A DNA stretch of 64,000 bases from Ensifer adhaerens (GTDB lineage Bacteria; Pseudomonadota; Alphaproteobacteria; Rhizobiales; Rhizobiaceae). The DNA is taken from the NCBI RefSeq assembly GCF_002940685.1, contig NZ_PNFP01000025.1, positions 1-64,000 on the forward strand. The letters are read 5' to 3'. Positions 8,292 through 17,162 of the stretch are shown in pieces. The notes beneath the pieces were generated by a model. It did no database searches, was not told where the DNA came from, and saw nothing but the letters and a program-made list of their open reading frames with translations. The translations under genes were made by a program, and so were the position numbers. Numbering within the stretch: position 1 is the first letter of the stretch; each line of letters starts with the position of its first letter.

Positions 8292-10562
8292 TTAGAGGAA
8301 CCAAGGCTTATGACCAATCGCTCCGAAGATCACGGCGTCCGGATCCCAGCCTTTCACCGAAGCCAGACCTGCAAGCCGCTCGGCGATGAGATCGGAATAG
8401 CGAATTGTTATGGGGAATGGCTCGGGTGAGAGCATCCGCCAGGAATGGGCGGAGAATGCAAACGCCTGGCGGGAGAGATAGGTCATGTCCTTGAATGTCG
8501 ACCGTTGATGGAGCTTAATGAGGGCGGGCCGCGGCATCCCGTCAGTCACCTGCTTCAGTTCGGAGGCTCCCGCGAAAACAACCAGGGACTCGTAGTCACT
8601 GAGACGGATATGAAGCTGTCGCGCCGGGCCAAGGACACCTTTCTTCCCGCCTCTCGCCGCGATGCCCTTCTGCGCGTGATCGAACACCAGAAATGGATGG
8701 TCCGGGGCAATATGCAGGTACGCCGCCTTGACATCGCCCAGGCCCAGCTCGCCCGTCAGAGCGTCGATCGCCTCGACCTCCGACTCCTTGAAAGGTTTGA
8801 ACGAGTGGAAAACGAGCCGAACCTTGTCTGTGCTCCTCCAGTTATCCTCGGTCCGGACGGCCTCGATAGTTCGCTTCAGCGTTTTGCGCAGTTCCTCGGG
8901 ATAATGGTCGTACGGAACCGCAGCGGTTCGGTCGCTGAGCAGATAACTTCCATCGCTGGAAAACACCGTTGTAATCCCGACATGGCGCATCTGCGGGCCA
9001 AGCCGGCTTTCAGAACTGGTGCTCGAACCCAAGCCGATGACAAGCTCGTGGGCGACCGTCTGACTAGACGCTAGCAGCCATGGCGTGCCCCCGAGCTTCG
9101 CGTATGTCGCTAGGCTGAGATGGTTCATCGGAAACACGAGCTCGTTGTCCGAGAACGACATCGTCTCCAAACGTACGCTCTGAACGGGAACGTCTCGCCT
9201 GAGGAAGATAGACTTAGTGGTGTAGTAAGGGTTCGAGCTGTCGGCGAGCGACTTGAATTCTTCCTCGATCTGGACGATCGCAAGATCCCACTCGAACGCT
9301 CCGTCGCGGGCCTTGTCCAGCGCCTCGCGACTGGCGATTGCGTAGGCTTCGTCCGATGTGCCGTCGGCGAGGAAATAGTGGACCGTCGGCTTGTTGAGGC
9401 GGAAGCGCTTGATGAAGCCGTCCCCATAGCGCGCGAAGTTCTTTCCCTGCTGAATGACCTTCGGCATTCCATTCAGGAATTTCGCCACGAACTCGTCAAC
9501 GCGCCCTTCGAGGCGCGCCTGACACACAACGGCGATGTTCAGTCCCTTCGGACTGAAGACCTGCTCGTCATAGGGGCCATGATCCTTCAGTCCCCGCTCC
9601 GCCCAGTCGTCCTTTCGGCTGCCGCTCGGATCGAACAGCAGGAAAGGCTTCTCGATCATCTCTCGAGGAGGAAACAGGCGTCCATTGGTGTTCAACAACG
9701 CATCTATGGCAAAGTGGGCGCCGGGAACGGCGGCAGGCTTCTTCTCTCTCAGGTACTTTACGATGCTGTCGATGTGCTCCAGTTTGCCCGGACCGGAGGC
9801 AAGGTTCTGCGAAGCCCGCTGAGATCTCTCAAGAACGCGTTCCGCGTCGCGCCCAAGGACCTTGCGCACGCATTCCTCGAAGTTTTCCTTGCGCGGTTCC
9901 AGGTAGGCCAGTTTCGCAGCCACTTTTTCATAACCCGACTCGGAATCCTCCAGCACGAGCTCTTCGCCATCAATACTGCGGACCCGGCCGACAAGCTTTC
10001 GCTTGGGCATGATCCGGTCATCGGTCAGAGGCAGTTCAACCTGGACGTATCTGCCGATGATGTGGACTCCGACATCGAGAAGGACATCGCAAGTCGCGGA
10101 GATGAAGGACTTTGCCCGGACATCGCACACGATTCCATAGATCCTTCTGCGGTCGACGGTAATATGTCGGGTATGGATCTCGGTGACGGACAGCCGCTGG
10201 AGCCAGTCCGGCAAATCGGCGTGCTCGATCAGCGGAACGCGTGCCCCGAGGAACTGCAGGGGATTGTTCGACAGGATGGGCCGCTTGCCCAGAAGCTGGA
10301 TAAGCGATTCCTGCAAGAGCATCGGCCAGAAGATCTGGTGCTGTCTCAGATCAATCGTTTCCTGGACATGTCCAAGCGGGGCTGCGCCCGGCACGATCGG
10401 AATGTCGACGATGCTGTCCGCTCCGTCGCGTCTGAAGAGATGAGTGTCCCTGAAATCGTCGCGCAGCTCAGCAAGGCGCTCCTTGTCGTAGTCCTGGCGA
10501 CCGACAAGAATGCTACAGTTACCTTCCAAGGAAATCGGTGCGAAATTAATCGTCAAGTCCAT
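8292..10562 (-). CDS. Prokaryotic Argonaute, long-B type, apparently catalytically inactive
   Basis: From the ATG at 10562 the protein has 756 residues; a TTG at 10625 would add 21, but the ATG is preferred. The MID domain is clear, with the 5'-phosphate pocket residues Y446/Y447, K450, Q461 and K489 (NPYYTTKS, VPVQS, TYAKLGGTPW). The PIWI domain ends in ITIRYSDLIAERLA and the aromatic terminus KPWFL. The PIWI DEDX tetrad seems lost: the first aspartate is glycine (VIGLGSS, about 508-514) and the usual R-D-G near the third acidic residue reads HSFK (586-589). It is therefore probably a guide-dependent target sensor that does not slice. It is followed by a PD-(D/E)XK gene and transcribed divergently from a HEPN-like gene. 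Confidence 0.88.
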   Translation of the reverse strand: MDLTINFAPISLEGNCSILVGRQDYDKERLAELRDDFRDTHLFRRDGADSIVDIPIVPGAAPLGHVQETIDLRQHQIFWPMLLQESLIQLLGKRPILSNNPLQFLGARVPLIEHADLPDWLQRLSVTEIHTRHITVDRRRIYGIVCDVRAKSFISATCDVLLDVGVHIIGRYVQVELPLTDDRIMPKRKLVGRVRSIDGEELVLEDSESGYEKVAAKLAYLEPRKENFEECVRKVLGRDAERVLERSQRASQNLASGPGKLEHIDSIVKYLREKKPAAVPGAHFAIDALLNTNGRLFPPREMIEKPFLLFDPSGSRKDDWAERGLKDHGPYDEQVFSPKGLNIAVVCQARLEGRVDEFVAKFLNGMPKVIQQGKNFARYGDGFIKRFRLNKPTVHYFLADGTSDEAYAIASREALDKARDGAFEWDLAIVQIEEEFKSLADSSNPYYTTKSIFLRRDVPVQSVRLETMSFSDNELVFPMNHLSLATYAKLGGTPWLLASSQTVAHELVIGLGSSTSSESRLGPQMRHVGITTVFSSDGSYLLSDRTAAVPYDHYPEELRKTLKRTIEAVRTEDNWRSTDKVRLVFHSFKPFKESEVEAIDALTGELGLGDVKAAYLHIAPDHPFLVFDHAQKGIAARGGKKGVLGPARQLHIRLSDYESLVVFAGASELKQVTDGMPRPALIKLHQRSTFKDMTYLSRQAFAFSAHSWRMLSPEPFPITIRYSDLIAERLAGLASVKGWDPDAVIFGAIGHKPWFL

Positions 10563-10673
10563 TGAAGTCGCCAACAGAATCAGATTCGTATATTTTGAGT
10601 CTATAGTGGCGGGAAGTCTCCGCAACCGGAAGTACTGGATTCTTCAAAGTAAATCGGCGAGCGAAAGGCCTCC

Positions 10674-11303
10674 ATGCACAGCTATTCTGCTGCGGTCGAT
10701 GACATCGTCACGATTCAGACGGGTCTCAGCAAATTCTGGAAGAACGCACATGGCCGGGCTCCATACGAAGCCGCTGCAATGCTCACCTCGGCGAGGCTCG
10801 AGCTTATGCCATCGCTCGCAGCGGCGCTGCACAAGTGGACGCCAGAAACCACGATGACGGACGGAGAACTGATCCTTGCCTGGGCAAATCTGGGCAGCCT
10901 CATGGAGAGTTCGCTTCGCCTCTTCCTTGCCGTCTATCTCACGGACTTTCTTGCCGACCAAGAAACGGTCAAGAGCCTCGATGCCGTGCATAAGACGGGC
11001 AAGAAGAAGGGTGTCATTCATGATCCGACGGAAATCTCGCTCGAGAAAATGAAGCAGTACTTTGCTAGGAAGGATTTGCTGTCGCCGCTGGATCTTGCCG
11101 CGGTCGACTACATCCATGGCCGTAGAAACGCCATTCACTCTTTTAGCAAGAAGGATCTTGGGAGCGCCCAAACGTTTGTTCAACATGTCATTCGCTTCCG
11201 GCGTCTCATTGCGGTCATGGGCCTACGATTGCCCTATCCGGACGGTTTCGAGTTCGAAGGTCACAGGCTCGCGAGGAAAGTTCTAACGGAGCTTGCGACC
11301 TAG
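10674..11303 (+). CDS. Hypothetical HEPN-like protein
   Basis: The 209-residue, mostly helical protein has no assigned family. It contains HGRRNAIHSF (149-157), which fits the HEPN ribonuclease signature R-x4-H using R150 and H155, late in a helical protein as in HEPN domains. It starts 111 bases from the Argonaute gene on the opposite strand, so the two may share a control region, and it is followed closely by a second HEPN-like gene. A defence role is inferred from motif and location only. It could also be an unrelated helical protein with a chance match. Confidence 0.55.
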   Translation: MHSYSAAVDDIVTIQTGLSKFWKNAHGRAPYEAAAMLTSARLELMPSLAAALHKWTPETTMTDGELILAWANLGSLMESSLRLFLAVYLTDFLADQETVKSLDAVHKTGKKKGVIHDPTEISLEKMKQYFARKDLLSPLDLAAVDYIHGRRNAIHSFSKKDLGSAQTFVQHVIRFRRLIAVMGLRLPYPDGFEFEGHRLARKVLTELAT

Positions 11304-11380
11304 CATTGCTGCGTTTAGGGCAATCGGGACCAGAGTCTAACGTCCGGGGGCTGCAACAGGTGCGTGACATTGAAAATGCC

Positions 11381-12514
11381 ATGAGCTGGACGCCTATCGC
11401 AGTTCTTCCGAGCGTAGACGTCCATACGACGAAACTGGTCGGGCCCCACATCGCTCTGATCGGGTCTGCTGACGAAAGATACCAAGCCTGTGTCTCAGAA
11501 ACCCCGGACCTGGGTGCGTTCCTAGCCAGCTTCACCGGAAGCCACGGCGAAACTCTACGACCAAGCCTGATCGCGACAAGCAACCTTTATCGGGACAAGC
11601 CTTCATCAAGCGCAATAGCAAGCTTCAAAGATGTGGTCGTAGCATCCGTCAGCCTTAATGCGCGCGTGCAAGCAATTCTTTCCAACAATGTCCGTGGGCC
11701 ATTCTATTCCGGCTCTTTCGACATCTATCCGTGGATGATCTCCAACCGTCAGGACAGGATCATTGCGCGTACCCCGGCGCTCTCCTCCCTTCACAGACTT
11801 CAAGGATTTCGTGGCTTGGCATCGCCAGCGCTCCCGATACATCGCATCGACGATCCCCAGGTTCACGTGGACCTGTTTGCCGGGCTGTACCGCCTTTGGC
11901 AGCGCCAACACATAAACGGCGAGGACGACTGGGAGCCGCGCGCGATCCTCCGGTCGCTGAATATGGCAACGGCAGCAATGCAGCTTCCGATCACAAGTGT
12001 TGCAGAGACGATCTACGATTGGGGTAGGTGCATTTCGCTGTGGGTGAGCGCCTTCGAAATCCTTGTGCATCCGGGCGGCAACGGCCGCGCCAACCAGGAC
12101 AAGGTTCTGGAGATGCTTTGGGAGATCGAATGGCTTTATAGTGCTATGAGGGACGCCGTCCATTCGATCAACTTCGGCGGGAAAAGAGGCGTCGAGCAGC
12201 GGACGCTTCCGGAATATCTCTACAACCGCCTCTACAGGCTTCGGAACGACTATCTGCACGGAAACCCCGTGGAAAGTAGGGGCTTCCAAATGGACAACGG
12301 AACCTCGGTGCTCTCGTATCCTGCTGCGCTCTACCGAATGGCGCTCGCTTCGAAGGTTCCACCGCAGGATCCCATCACATATGAAGATGTTTTTTCGAAA
12401 AGGAGGTCGGTGGAAGAATACGGCCGCTATCATCGATCGGCGTTGTTCCAGAATGATTGTGAGTGTTGCTTGATGCGTGCCATTGATCCAGACGCGATGA
12501 AAGAGGAAGCGTAA
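11381..12514 (+). CDS. Hypothetical protein with Apea-like HEPN motif
   Basis: The frame is open from a TTG at 11306, but the ATG at 11381 (377 residues) or the GTG at 11360 is a more plausible start. The C-terminal third contains YRLRNDYLHGNP, with R288 and H293 forming the R-N-x3-H signature of Apea-like HEPN proteins. The preceding helical region (CISLWVSAFEILVH) is also typical of this group, where a length-30 helix with S-F-E-x-L precedes the motif. The upstream gene ends 77 bases earlier in the same direction, suggesting a two-gene unit. Function is unknown; an RNA-cleaving or RNA-binding defence role is inferred. Confidence 0.65.
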   Translation: MSWTPIAVLPSVDVHTTKLVGPHIALIGSADERYQACVSETPDLGAFLASFTGSHGETLRPSLIATSNLYRDKPSSSAIASFKDVVVASVSLNARVQAILSNNVRGPFYSGSFDIYPWMISNRQDRIIARTPALSSLHRLQGFRGLASPALPIHRIDDPQVHVDLFAGLYRLWQRQHINGEDDWEPRAILRSLNMATAAMQLPITSVAETIYDWGRCISLWVSAFEILVHPGGNGRANQDKVLEMLWEIEWLYSAMRDAVHSINFGGKRGVEQRTLPEYLYNRLYRLRNDYLHGNPVESRGFQMDNGTSVLSYPAALYRMALASKVPPQDPITYEDVFSKRRSVEEYGRYHRSALFQNDCECCLMRAIDPDAMKEEA

Positions 12515-12679
12515 AAGCCCCCTGGCTCGCACCTTAACCACGCGCGAATTGCCGTTTCGAGTAGAAACGCTTGTGACACGCGCCAATGGCGTCCAAGTCA
12601 CCAGTGTGGAGCAAGCCTGTCGGTGGGTAGCTGAAGATGCGTCGCGTAAGATTTTCAGCGGCGCGAGGCGGGCGAGTAT

Positions 12680-14092
12680 TTATCGGTCGTTGTGTCCTAC
12701 AAGCCGCCGTTTAAGGGATGAGATTGATAATTGTGCATACCCTGACGAATAGTACCCGTCGCATTCCAGGAAGCTCATAAAGAGTCGCTCGAAGATCACT
12801 TGTGCTCTCAGTCGCTCCAGAGCCAGACGTTCGATATTTTCGACTAACCGGCCATGTACGATTGCGTTGCGTGCGGCGATCATATCGTTGAGCCCGTTGA
12901 GTAGGCCTCGATCCTCCTCGTTCCATTGATCGGAAAATCGGGCTGCCATTCTTTCTACACGTTCTTGGAGGGTCAACGCGGGCGACGAGGCGAACCCGCG
13001 CTTAAGGTGGCCTGCCAATTCCTCAGCAATATCGAGGTCGTCAACCGTGCTTTTGAGCGCGGATTTGATCGGTTTCCACATTTCACGACTGACACGGTCG
13101 CGGTCGAGACCAGAAGTCTTTTCGTAAACAGACACAAGCCGTTCAATTGCCTCGACACGGTCGGTCAACTGGGCATCCAGTACGGACGTGCCAAACGAGG
13201 CGGAGTAACCCCAAGCTGCCGCGTGGAGAAGGCCACTTTGATCCCGATAGGTCGCGAGCCTCGGGATAGCTTGGGCGAGAAAGTCGTCTACGCGTCCGAA
13301 GAAATCAATACTGTCGAAGTCGCGGGCTTCCCGTCGAGGCTCTACTTCTACGTGGTGCCGCGTGGTTGTTATTGTGTCCGGGGTGGATACGTGCTCTGTC
13401 AGTGGCGTCAAGTACTGTCGGAACCTGTACATCAGCAGAACACGAACGCTGAACCACACGTGCTCAGCTGCCGCGACAAAGGCCTCAGATGGCATATCTG
13501 TGATGGGTTGAACTTCAATGCCGGGAATCTCTATCAGTTCGACTTCCTGCGAAATCCTGGAATCTTTTCGCCGATATCCGCTGGCGAGCAATCGCAGCTT
13601 CAATCCCAGGGAAGGCATGTTTCTCCACTCCCCACGCACGGACAGCGAGTCGATCAGCCGCTTTGGATAGGCGTACCAGGTGGGCGGTCTTTGAAGAAAC
13701 TCGTAGATGGCAGATAGTTTGCCATTAGACATTGCATGTCTTTCCACATGGCTGTGGATCGCGAGATCGGCGAATTTCTGAACTCCGTCGCGGGCAATTG
13801 AGGCGCCACCCGCTCTTCCACTCCGACTCACGACAGCCGTGCCGAACGTTCGGTGTTCTGGCTGAGTGCCTTCCCATTTCGGCCAATCGGGGTTGTCGTA
13901 GAACTCCCACTCCAAATGCCCCGTGCTAATTGGCAAGAAGCGCCGGTAGTCATCGTCACCGCCGATCAATGACATTCGATTCCAACTTAGGAAGTGCGGA
14001 TCGCGTTCAAGGATTGCAGAAAACACGGAGTCGCCGCGGTCGGTGTGAAGCAGCTTGACGGAAACGGCGGTCTCGAAATCAGGTCTTCGCAT
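12680..14092 (-). CDS. Hypothetical protein with C-terminal HEPN motif
   Basis: The 470-residue product starts at an ATG that is the first codon in its frame. Its C-terminal region contains MIAARNAIVHGRLV, with R408 and H413 as the HEPN R-x4-H pair. The N-terminal ~300 residues match nothing I recognise. The gene converges with the preceding HEPN-like gene. I infer a defence-linked RNase-like protein; the substrate is unknown. Confidence 0.6.
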   Translation of the reverse strand: MRRPDFETAVSVKLLHTDRGDSVFSAILERDPHFLSWNRMSLIGGDDDYRRFLPISTGHLEWEFYDNPDWPKWEGTQPEHRTFGTAVVSRSGRAGGASIARDGVQKFADLAIHSHVERHAMSNGKLSAIYEFLQRPPTWYAYPKRLIDSLSVRGEWRNMPSLGLKLRLLASGYRRKDSRISQEVELIEIPGIEVQPITDMPSEAFVAAAEHVWFSVRVLLMYRFRQYLTPLTEHVSTPDTITTTRHHVEVEPRREARDFDSIDFFGRVDDFLAQAIPRLATYRDQSGLLHAAAWGYSASFGTSVLDAQLTDRVEAIERLVSVYEKTSGLDRDRVSREMWKPIKSALKSTVDDLDIAEELAGHLKRGFASSPALTLQERVERMAARFSDQWNEEDRGLLNGLNDMIAARNAIVHGRLVENIERLALERLRAQVIFERLFMSFLECDGYYSSGYAQLSISSLKRRLVGHNDR

Positions 14093-14196
14093 CCCATTTA
14101 GCCCTTATTCAGAAGCCCCTGCTAGTTGAGAAGGTGTTCACGCTCTGCGCCACGTAGATAATCTTCCGTAGCCCGAAGACCCGTGGGCGCGGGCAG

Positions 14197-14448
14197 TTAC
14201 TTGGTTCTTTTCGTGTCGTCTGAAACGTGGGCTACTACCGCATCGCGCACTCGACCCAGTCGGTCACGGATATCTTCGATCTCGCTAGCAAGTCCACCGT
14301 CGGTTTCAGGCTTAAGAGAGAAGGACCTCTCGAGACGCTCAACGATTTCCGCAGTGATTGACCGCGCATTGGCGCGAGCCGCCGTCTCGATCCGCTCCTT
14401 GAGCGCCTCGGGGATGCGAAGTCTGAAATGCGGATCTTGGCGCGCCAT
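14197..14448 (-). CDS. Arc-type ribbon-helix-helix DNA-binding protein
   Basis: The 83-residue protein has the Arc-family pattern: a beta strand (DPHFRLRIPEALKERIE, about 5-21), then helices covering ANARSITAEIVERLERSF. Such proteins dimerise and bind short inverted repeats as repressors. A 16-bp inverted repeat lies 28 bases upstream of the start codon and is the obvious candidate operator. No toxin partner is encoded next to it, so it is either a stand-alone regulator or an orphan antitoxin. Confidence 0.8.
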   Translation of the reverse strand: MARQDPHFRLRIPEALKERIETAARANARSITAEIVERLERSFSLKPETDGGLASEIEDIRDRLGRVRDAVVAHVSDDTKRTK

Positions 14449-14475
14449 CTTACTTCACCACACTTTTCGCTTGTA

Positions 14476-14527
14476 TGCATGACACACCGTGTGCTATCGG
14501 TCGAAATGACGCACGGTGTGTCATGCA
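14476..14527. promoter_or_regulatory. 16-bp perfect inverted repeat upstream of the Arc-like gene
   Basis: TGCATGACACACCGTG (14476-14491) and CACGGTGTGTCATGCA (14512-14527) are perfectly complementary with a 20-base spacer. It sits just upstream of the ribbon-helix-helix gene. The remainder of the 300-base gap to the LysR gene (14528-14749) shows nothing definite. Confidence 0.65.
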
Positions 14528-14749
14528 GAAAGGAAACGAGCGTAGGCAGCCGGTATCTAGTGTTTTCAACGTCGGCCCCTCCACCAATCACTGCTGCGGT
14601 CGCAGCCCCAAGCTGTTCGCGTTAAACGCGAGCCGCACAAGTCGCTCTATACCCCGGCGGGCCTTGCGCACGCAAATTGATAAGCTGCTCGGCGGCTTCC
14701 TTTTCCACGACCTATCAATCGTTCACCTGCCAGATAGGATGTTGCTACA

Positions 14750-15640
14750 ATGGAACTTCGCCAACTCTCGTTCTTCGTTGCCGTGGCTGAAGAGCTGCAT
14801 TTCAATCGGGCGGCAGCGCGGATGTGCATCGCTCAGCCGGCGCTGAGTGCGCACATCCAGGCGCTGGAGAAAGAGCTGGGGGTTCGGCTGCTGGATAGAT
14901 CGACCAGAAGAGTGGAACTGACGCGGGCAGGGGAGGCGTTCTACGATCGGGCGGTCCGGATCATCGGCGATGTCGGACTGTCGGCCGAGGTGGCGCGCTC
15001 GGTCGCTGGCAAGGCGGCGCGCACGATCAAGATTGGAACCGTCTATCCGGCGACAATAGGGGTGTTACCGGCGTTTCTCGCCCGCATCGGCCGGAAGTTT
15101 CCCGACGTGGCGCTGCATGTAACGAGCGGCTCGACCGGCGACATCATCCGCGGATTGGAGAACGGCCAGATCAACCTTGGGTTCATCCGCCCGGTCGAAA
15201 ACATCGGCTCCTTGCGCTTCTTCTCGATCGCGCACGAGCGCTATCTACTGGCAGTCGAAAAGACGAGCCCGCTGGCGCTTCGAAGCGAGATCGACATCGA
15301 GGAACTGCGGGGAGAGAAGATCATCGCCTTTTCCAGACAGAACCTCTCCTATTCCGAGCGCTATTTCTCCGAGATGTTCGAGACCCATGGCCTGACCGGC
15401 AACATCGCCTACAGCTGTGACGACACCTTCTCGCTGGTGTCGCTGGTTTCCGCCGGTCTTGGCATCGGCTTCGCACCGGAATGGACGAAGGATCTGCCGA
15501 ACCGCAACTTCGAGCTTAGGCCCGTGCGCGGTGTCGATCTCAAGATCGGGCTTGGGGTTGCCTGGAACAAGGAGGATCCGACCGCGTCGCGCGACGACAT
15601 CATCGACATTGCCCGGTCGCTGGCGCGACCGGGCAGGTGA
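14750..15640 (+). CDS. LysR-family transcriptional regulator
   Basis: The 296-residue protein begins MELRQLSFFVAVAEELHFNR, the typical LysR winged helix-turn-helix, followed by AARMCIAQPALSAHIQALE. The effector-binding domain shows the usual pattern (TIKIGTVYPATIGVLP; LGIGFAPEW). The length is standard. It is convergent with the EamA-type transporter, with only seven bases between the stops; the target and effector are unknown. Confidence 0.9.
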   Translation: MELRQLSFFVAVAEELHFNRAAARMCIAQPALSAHIQALEKELGVRLLDRSTRRVELTRAGEAFYDRAVRIIGDVGLSAEVARSVAGKAARTIKIGTVYPATIGVLPAFLARIGRKFPDVALHVTSGSTGDIIRGLENGQINLGFIRPVENIGSLRFFSIAHERYLLAVEKTSPLALRSEIDIEELRGEKIIAFSRQNLSYSERYFSEMFETHGLTGNIAYSCDDTFSLVSLVSAGLGIGFAPEWTKDLPNRNFELRPVRGVDLKIGLGVAWNKEDPTASRDDIIDIARSLARPGR

Positions 15641-15647
15641 GGATCCC

Positions 15648-16682
15648 TCAGTCTCTCAGCCTTGACGTTTCCGGGCACCATGATTTGCGGTTGCGTACCT
15701 GCTCGCGCGTGAGCCCGAGATCATCAAGCTGGCGATCGTCAAGCATCGCCAAGCGTCTCTGGGGCCATGACTTGGTTCGTCCGGCGAGCACTGTCGTCGG
15801 ATCGTCGACCTTTCGCCACATGATCCCAATGGTCGCACCGACGATCAGCGCCGCTCCGAACCATTGTAGAAGCGTGAGGCGCTCGTCCAAAATGACGAAC
15901 GATCCCACTACCCCGAAGACCGGGATCAGGTTGAGGAAGCTTCCGGCAACGCTTGCGGGCATGGTCCATAGTGCGCGAAGGTAGAGCCAATAGGCGAGGG
16001 CGTAGTAGAGCAGCCCTGAGATGATGAGCGTGCCAAAATCCCAGAGCGAAACCGAGGCAATGTCCGGTAGATCAGCCGAACGCAGTTCGAGCGGCCAGAT
16101 TGCGCAAACCCAAGCCAGGGCCACACTTTGCTGAACGGCAACTGTAAACAATGGATCAGCGATGAGGTTGCGAGCCACGATTGAGTAGATCGCACAGCAC
16201 AGCACCCCCGCGAGGATCAAAGCGGAACCCAGATTCGCTCTTATGGGGGATGGACTATCGCTCACGAGGCCGCTCACCAACAAGACGCCGCACGTGGCAA
16301 CGGCGACGAGACCCACAAGCCGGCGATCGATCCGCTCCGCGAGAAACGCCCAGGCAAGACCGAGGATGAGGATAGGCTCGAAGGCCCAGAGCAAGGTCGT
16401 GACGCTCGCACTGGTCTCGGCGAGACCAAGCATACTCAGCGTGTAGGCCAATCCCGGGTTCAGAAGTCCCAAAAGTCCAATGATCGCCACTATACGGGCA
16501 GGTGGAACGGGCGATCTGGAGACGATCGCGAGCGACCAAAGCGCAATGACGCTTGGGGCAAGTTGAAAGACGAGGACTGTGATCGGGGGAAACAACGTCA
16601 GGAGTGTCTTGCTGAGGATGGTTCCAAGCGCCCAGCATAGGCACGCCCCGACGACCGCCGCACGCGACGAAAGCGAGAGCAT
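15648..16682 (-). CDS. EamA-family drug/metabolite exporter with DUF1127-like tail
   Basis: From the ATG at 16682, preceded by GGAG at a spacing of six bases, the protein has 344 residues. It shows about ten hydrophobic segments arranged as two EamA repeats (for example LCWALGTILSKTLLTLFPP early and NLIPVFGVVGSFVILDERL late), so it is an inner-membrane permease of the drug/metabolite transporter superfamily. The last ~38 residues, RRLAMLDDRQLDDLGLTREQ and following, resemble the DUF1127 motif of small stand-alone proteins; this is unusual for a permease. The substrate is unknown. Confidence 0.85.
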   Translation of the reverse strand: MLSLSSRAAVVGACLCWALGTILSKTLLTLFPPITVLVFQLAPSVIALWSLAIVSRSPVPPARIVAIIGLLGLLNPGLAYTLSMLGLAETSASVTTLLWAFEPILILGLAWAFLAERIDRRLVGLVAVATCGVLLVSGLVSDSPSPIRANLGSALILAGVLCCAIYSIVARNLIADPLFTVAVQQSVALAWVCAIWPLELRSADLPDIASVSLWDFGTLIISGLLYYALAYWLYLRALWTMPASVAGSFLNLIPVFGVVGSFVILDERLTLLQWFGAALIVGATIGIMWRKVDDPTTVLAGRTKSWPQRRLAMLDDRQLDDLGLTREQVRNRKSWCPETSRLRD

Positions 16683-17162
16683 AGCAATCTCCAAAAAAAG
16701 GTTCGAACGAGGGTCTCGAGACGCCGTGGGCTAGGCGTCGTCGTCACACCGATCGTAAGAGGGCCTCTTTTGGGGACGTTTGCTCATATCAGTTTCGACT
16801 ACCGAAATGGGTTATTCAGACGACGTCGGACGGGTCTCATCCGACGTTCCGATTTCTTATACCACACCACGCCGTGAACGGACACGTGGCTTCGCTGGCC
16901 CAGTGACCACGCAGGATGCACGGTTGCTTGAGCGGCTCTATAGCCGCGAGTTTTCCTGAAAAAGGGGAGGGGTCGGGGGGCGCTGCCCCCTTCGCCCCTT
17001 CAAACACCTGCCGCCCAGCTTCCTCCACTCCACTGACGTTGCGCTCCGTGCAGCCGGTTCCCCGCGCAGGCGCTTTAACCCCAAACCCCCGCTGGTCCGC
17101 CCGAGCTCGGAAGCGGGAGCGAAGGGCTCCCGCTTCGCGAGATCAAGGGAAAGGGCAAGGAC
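16683..17162. other. 480-base gap with three hairpins
   Basis: No gene was found here. Hairpins are GCGGCT/AGCCGC (16932-16947) followed by a short T-rich stretch, GGGGG/CCCCC (16976-16990), and GAAGCGGGAGC/GCTCCCGCTTC (17110-17120, 17126-17136), an 11-bp perfect stem 26 bases before the ArdC start. The last could affect ardC expression. Confidence 0.5.

Noticed and set aside
9120-10565. A 481-residue plus-strand frame opposite the Argonaute gene
   Set aside because: Antisense to a gene with clear MID and PIWI motifs; no family features of its own.
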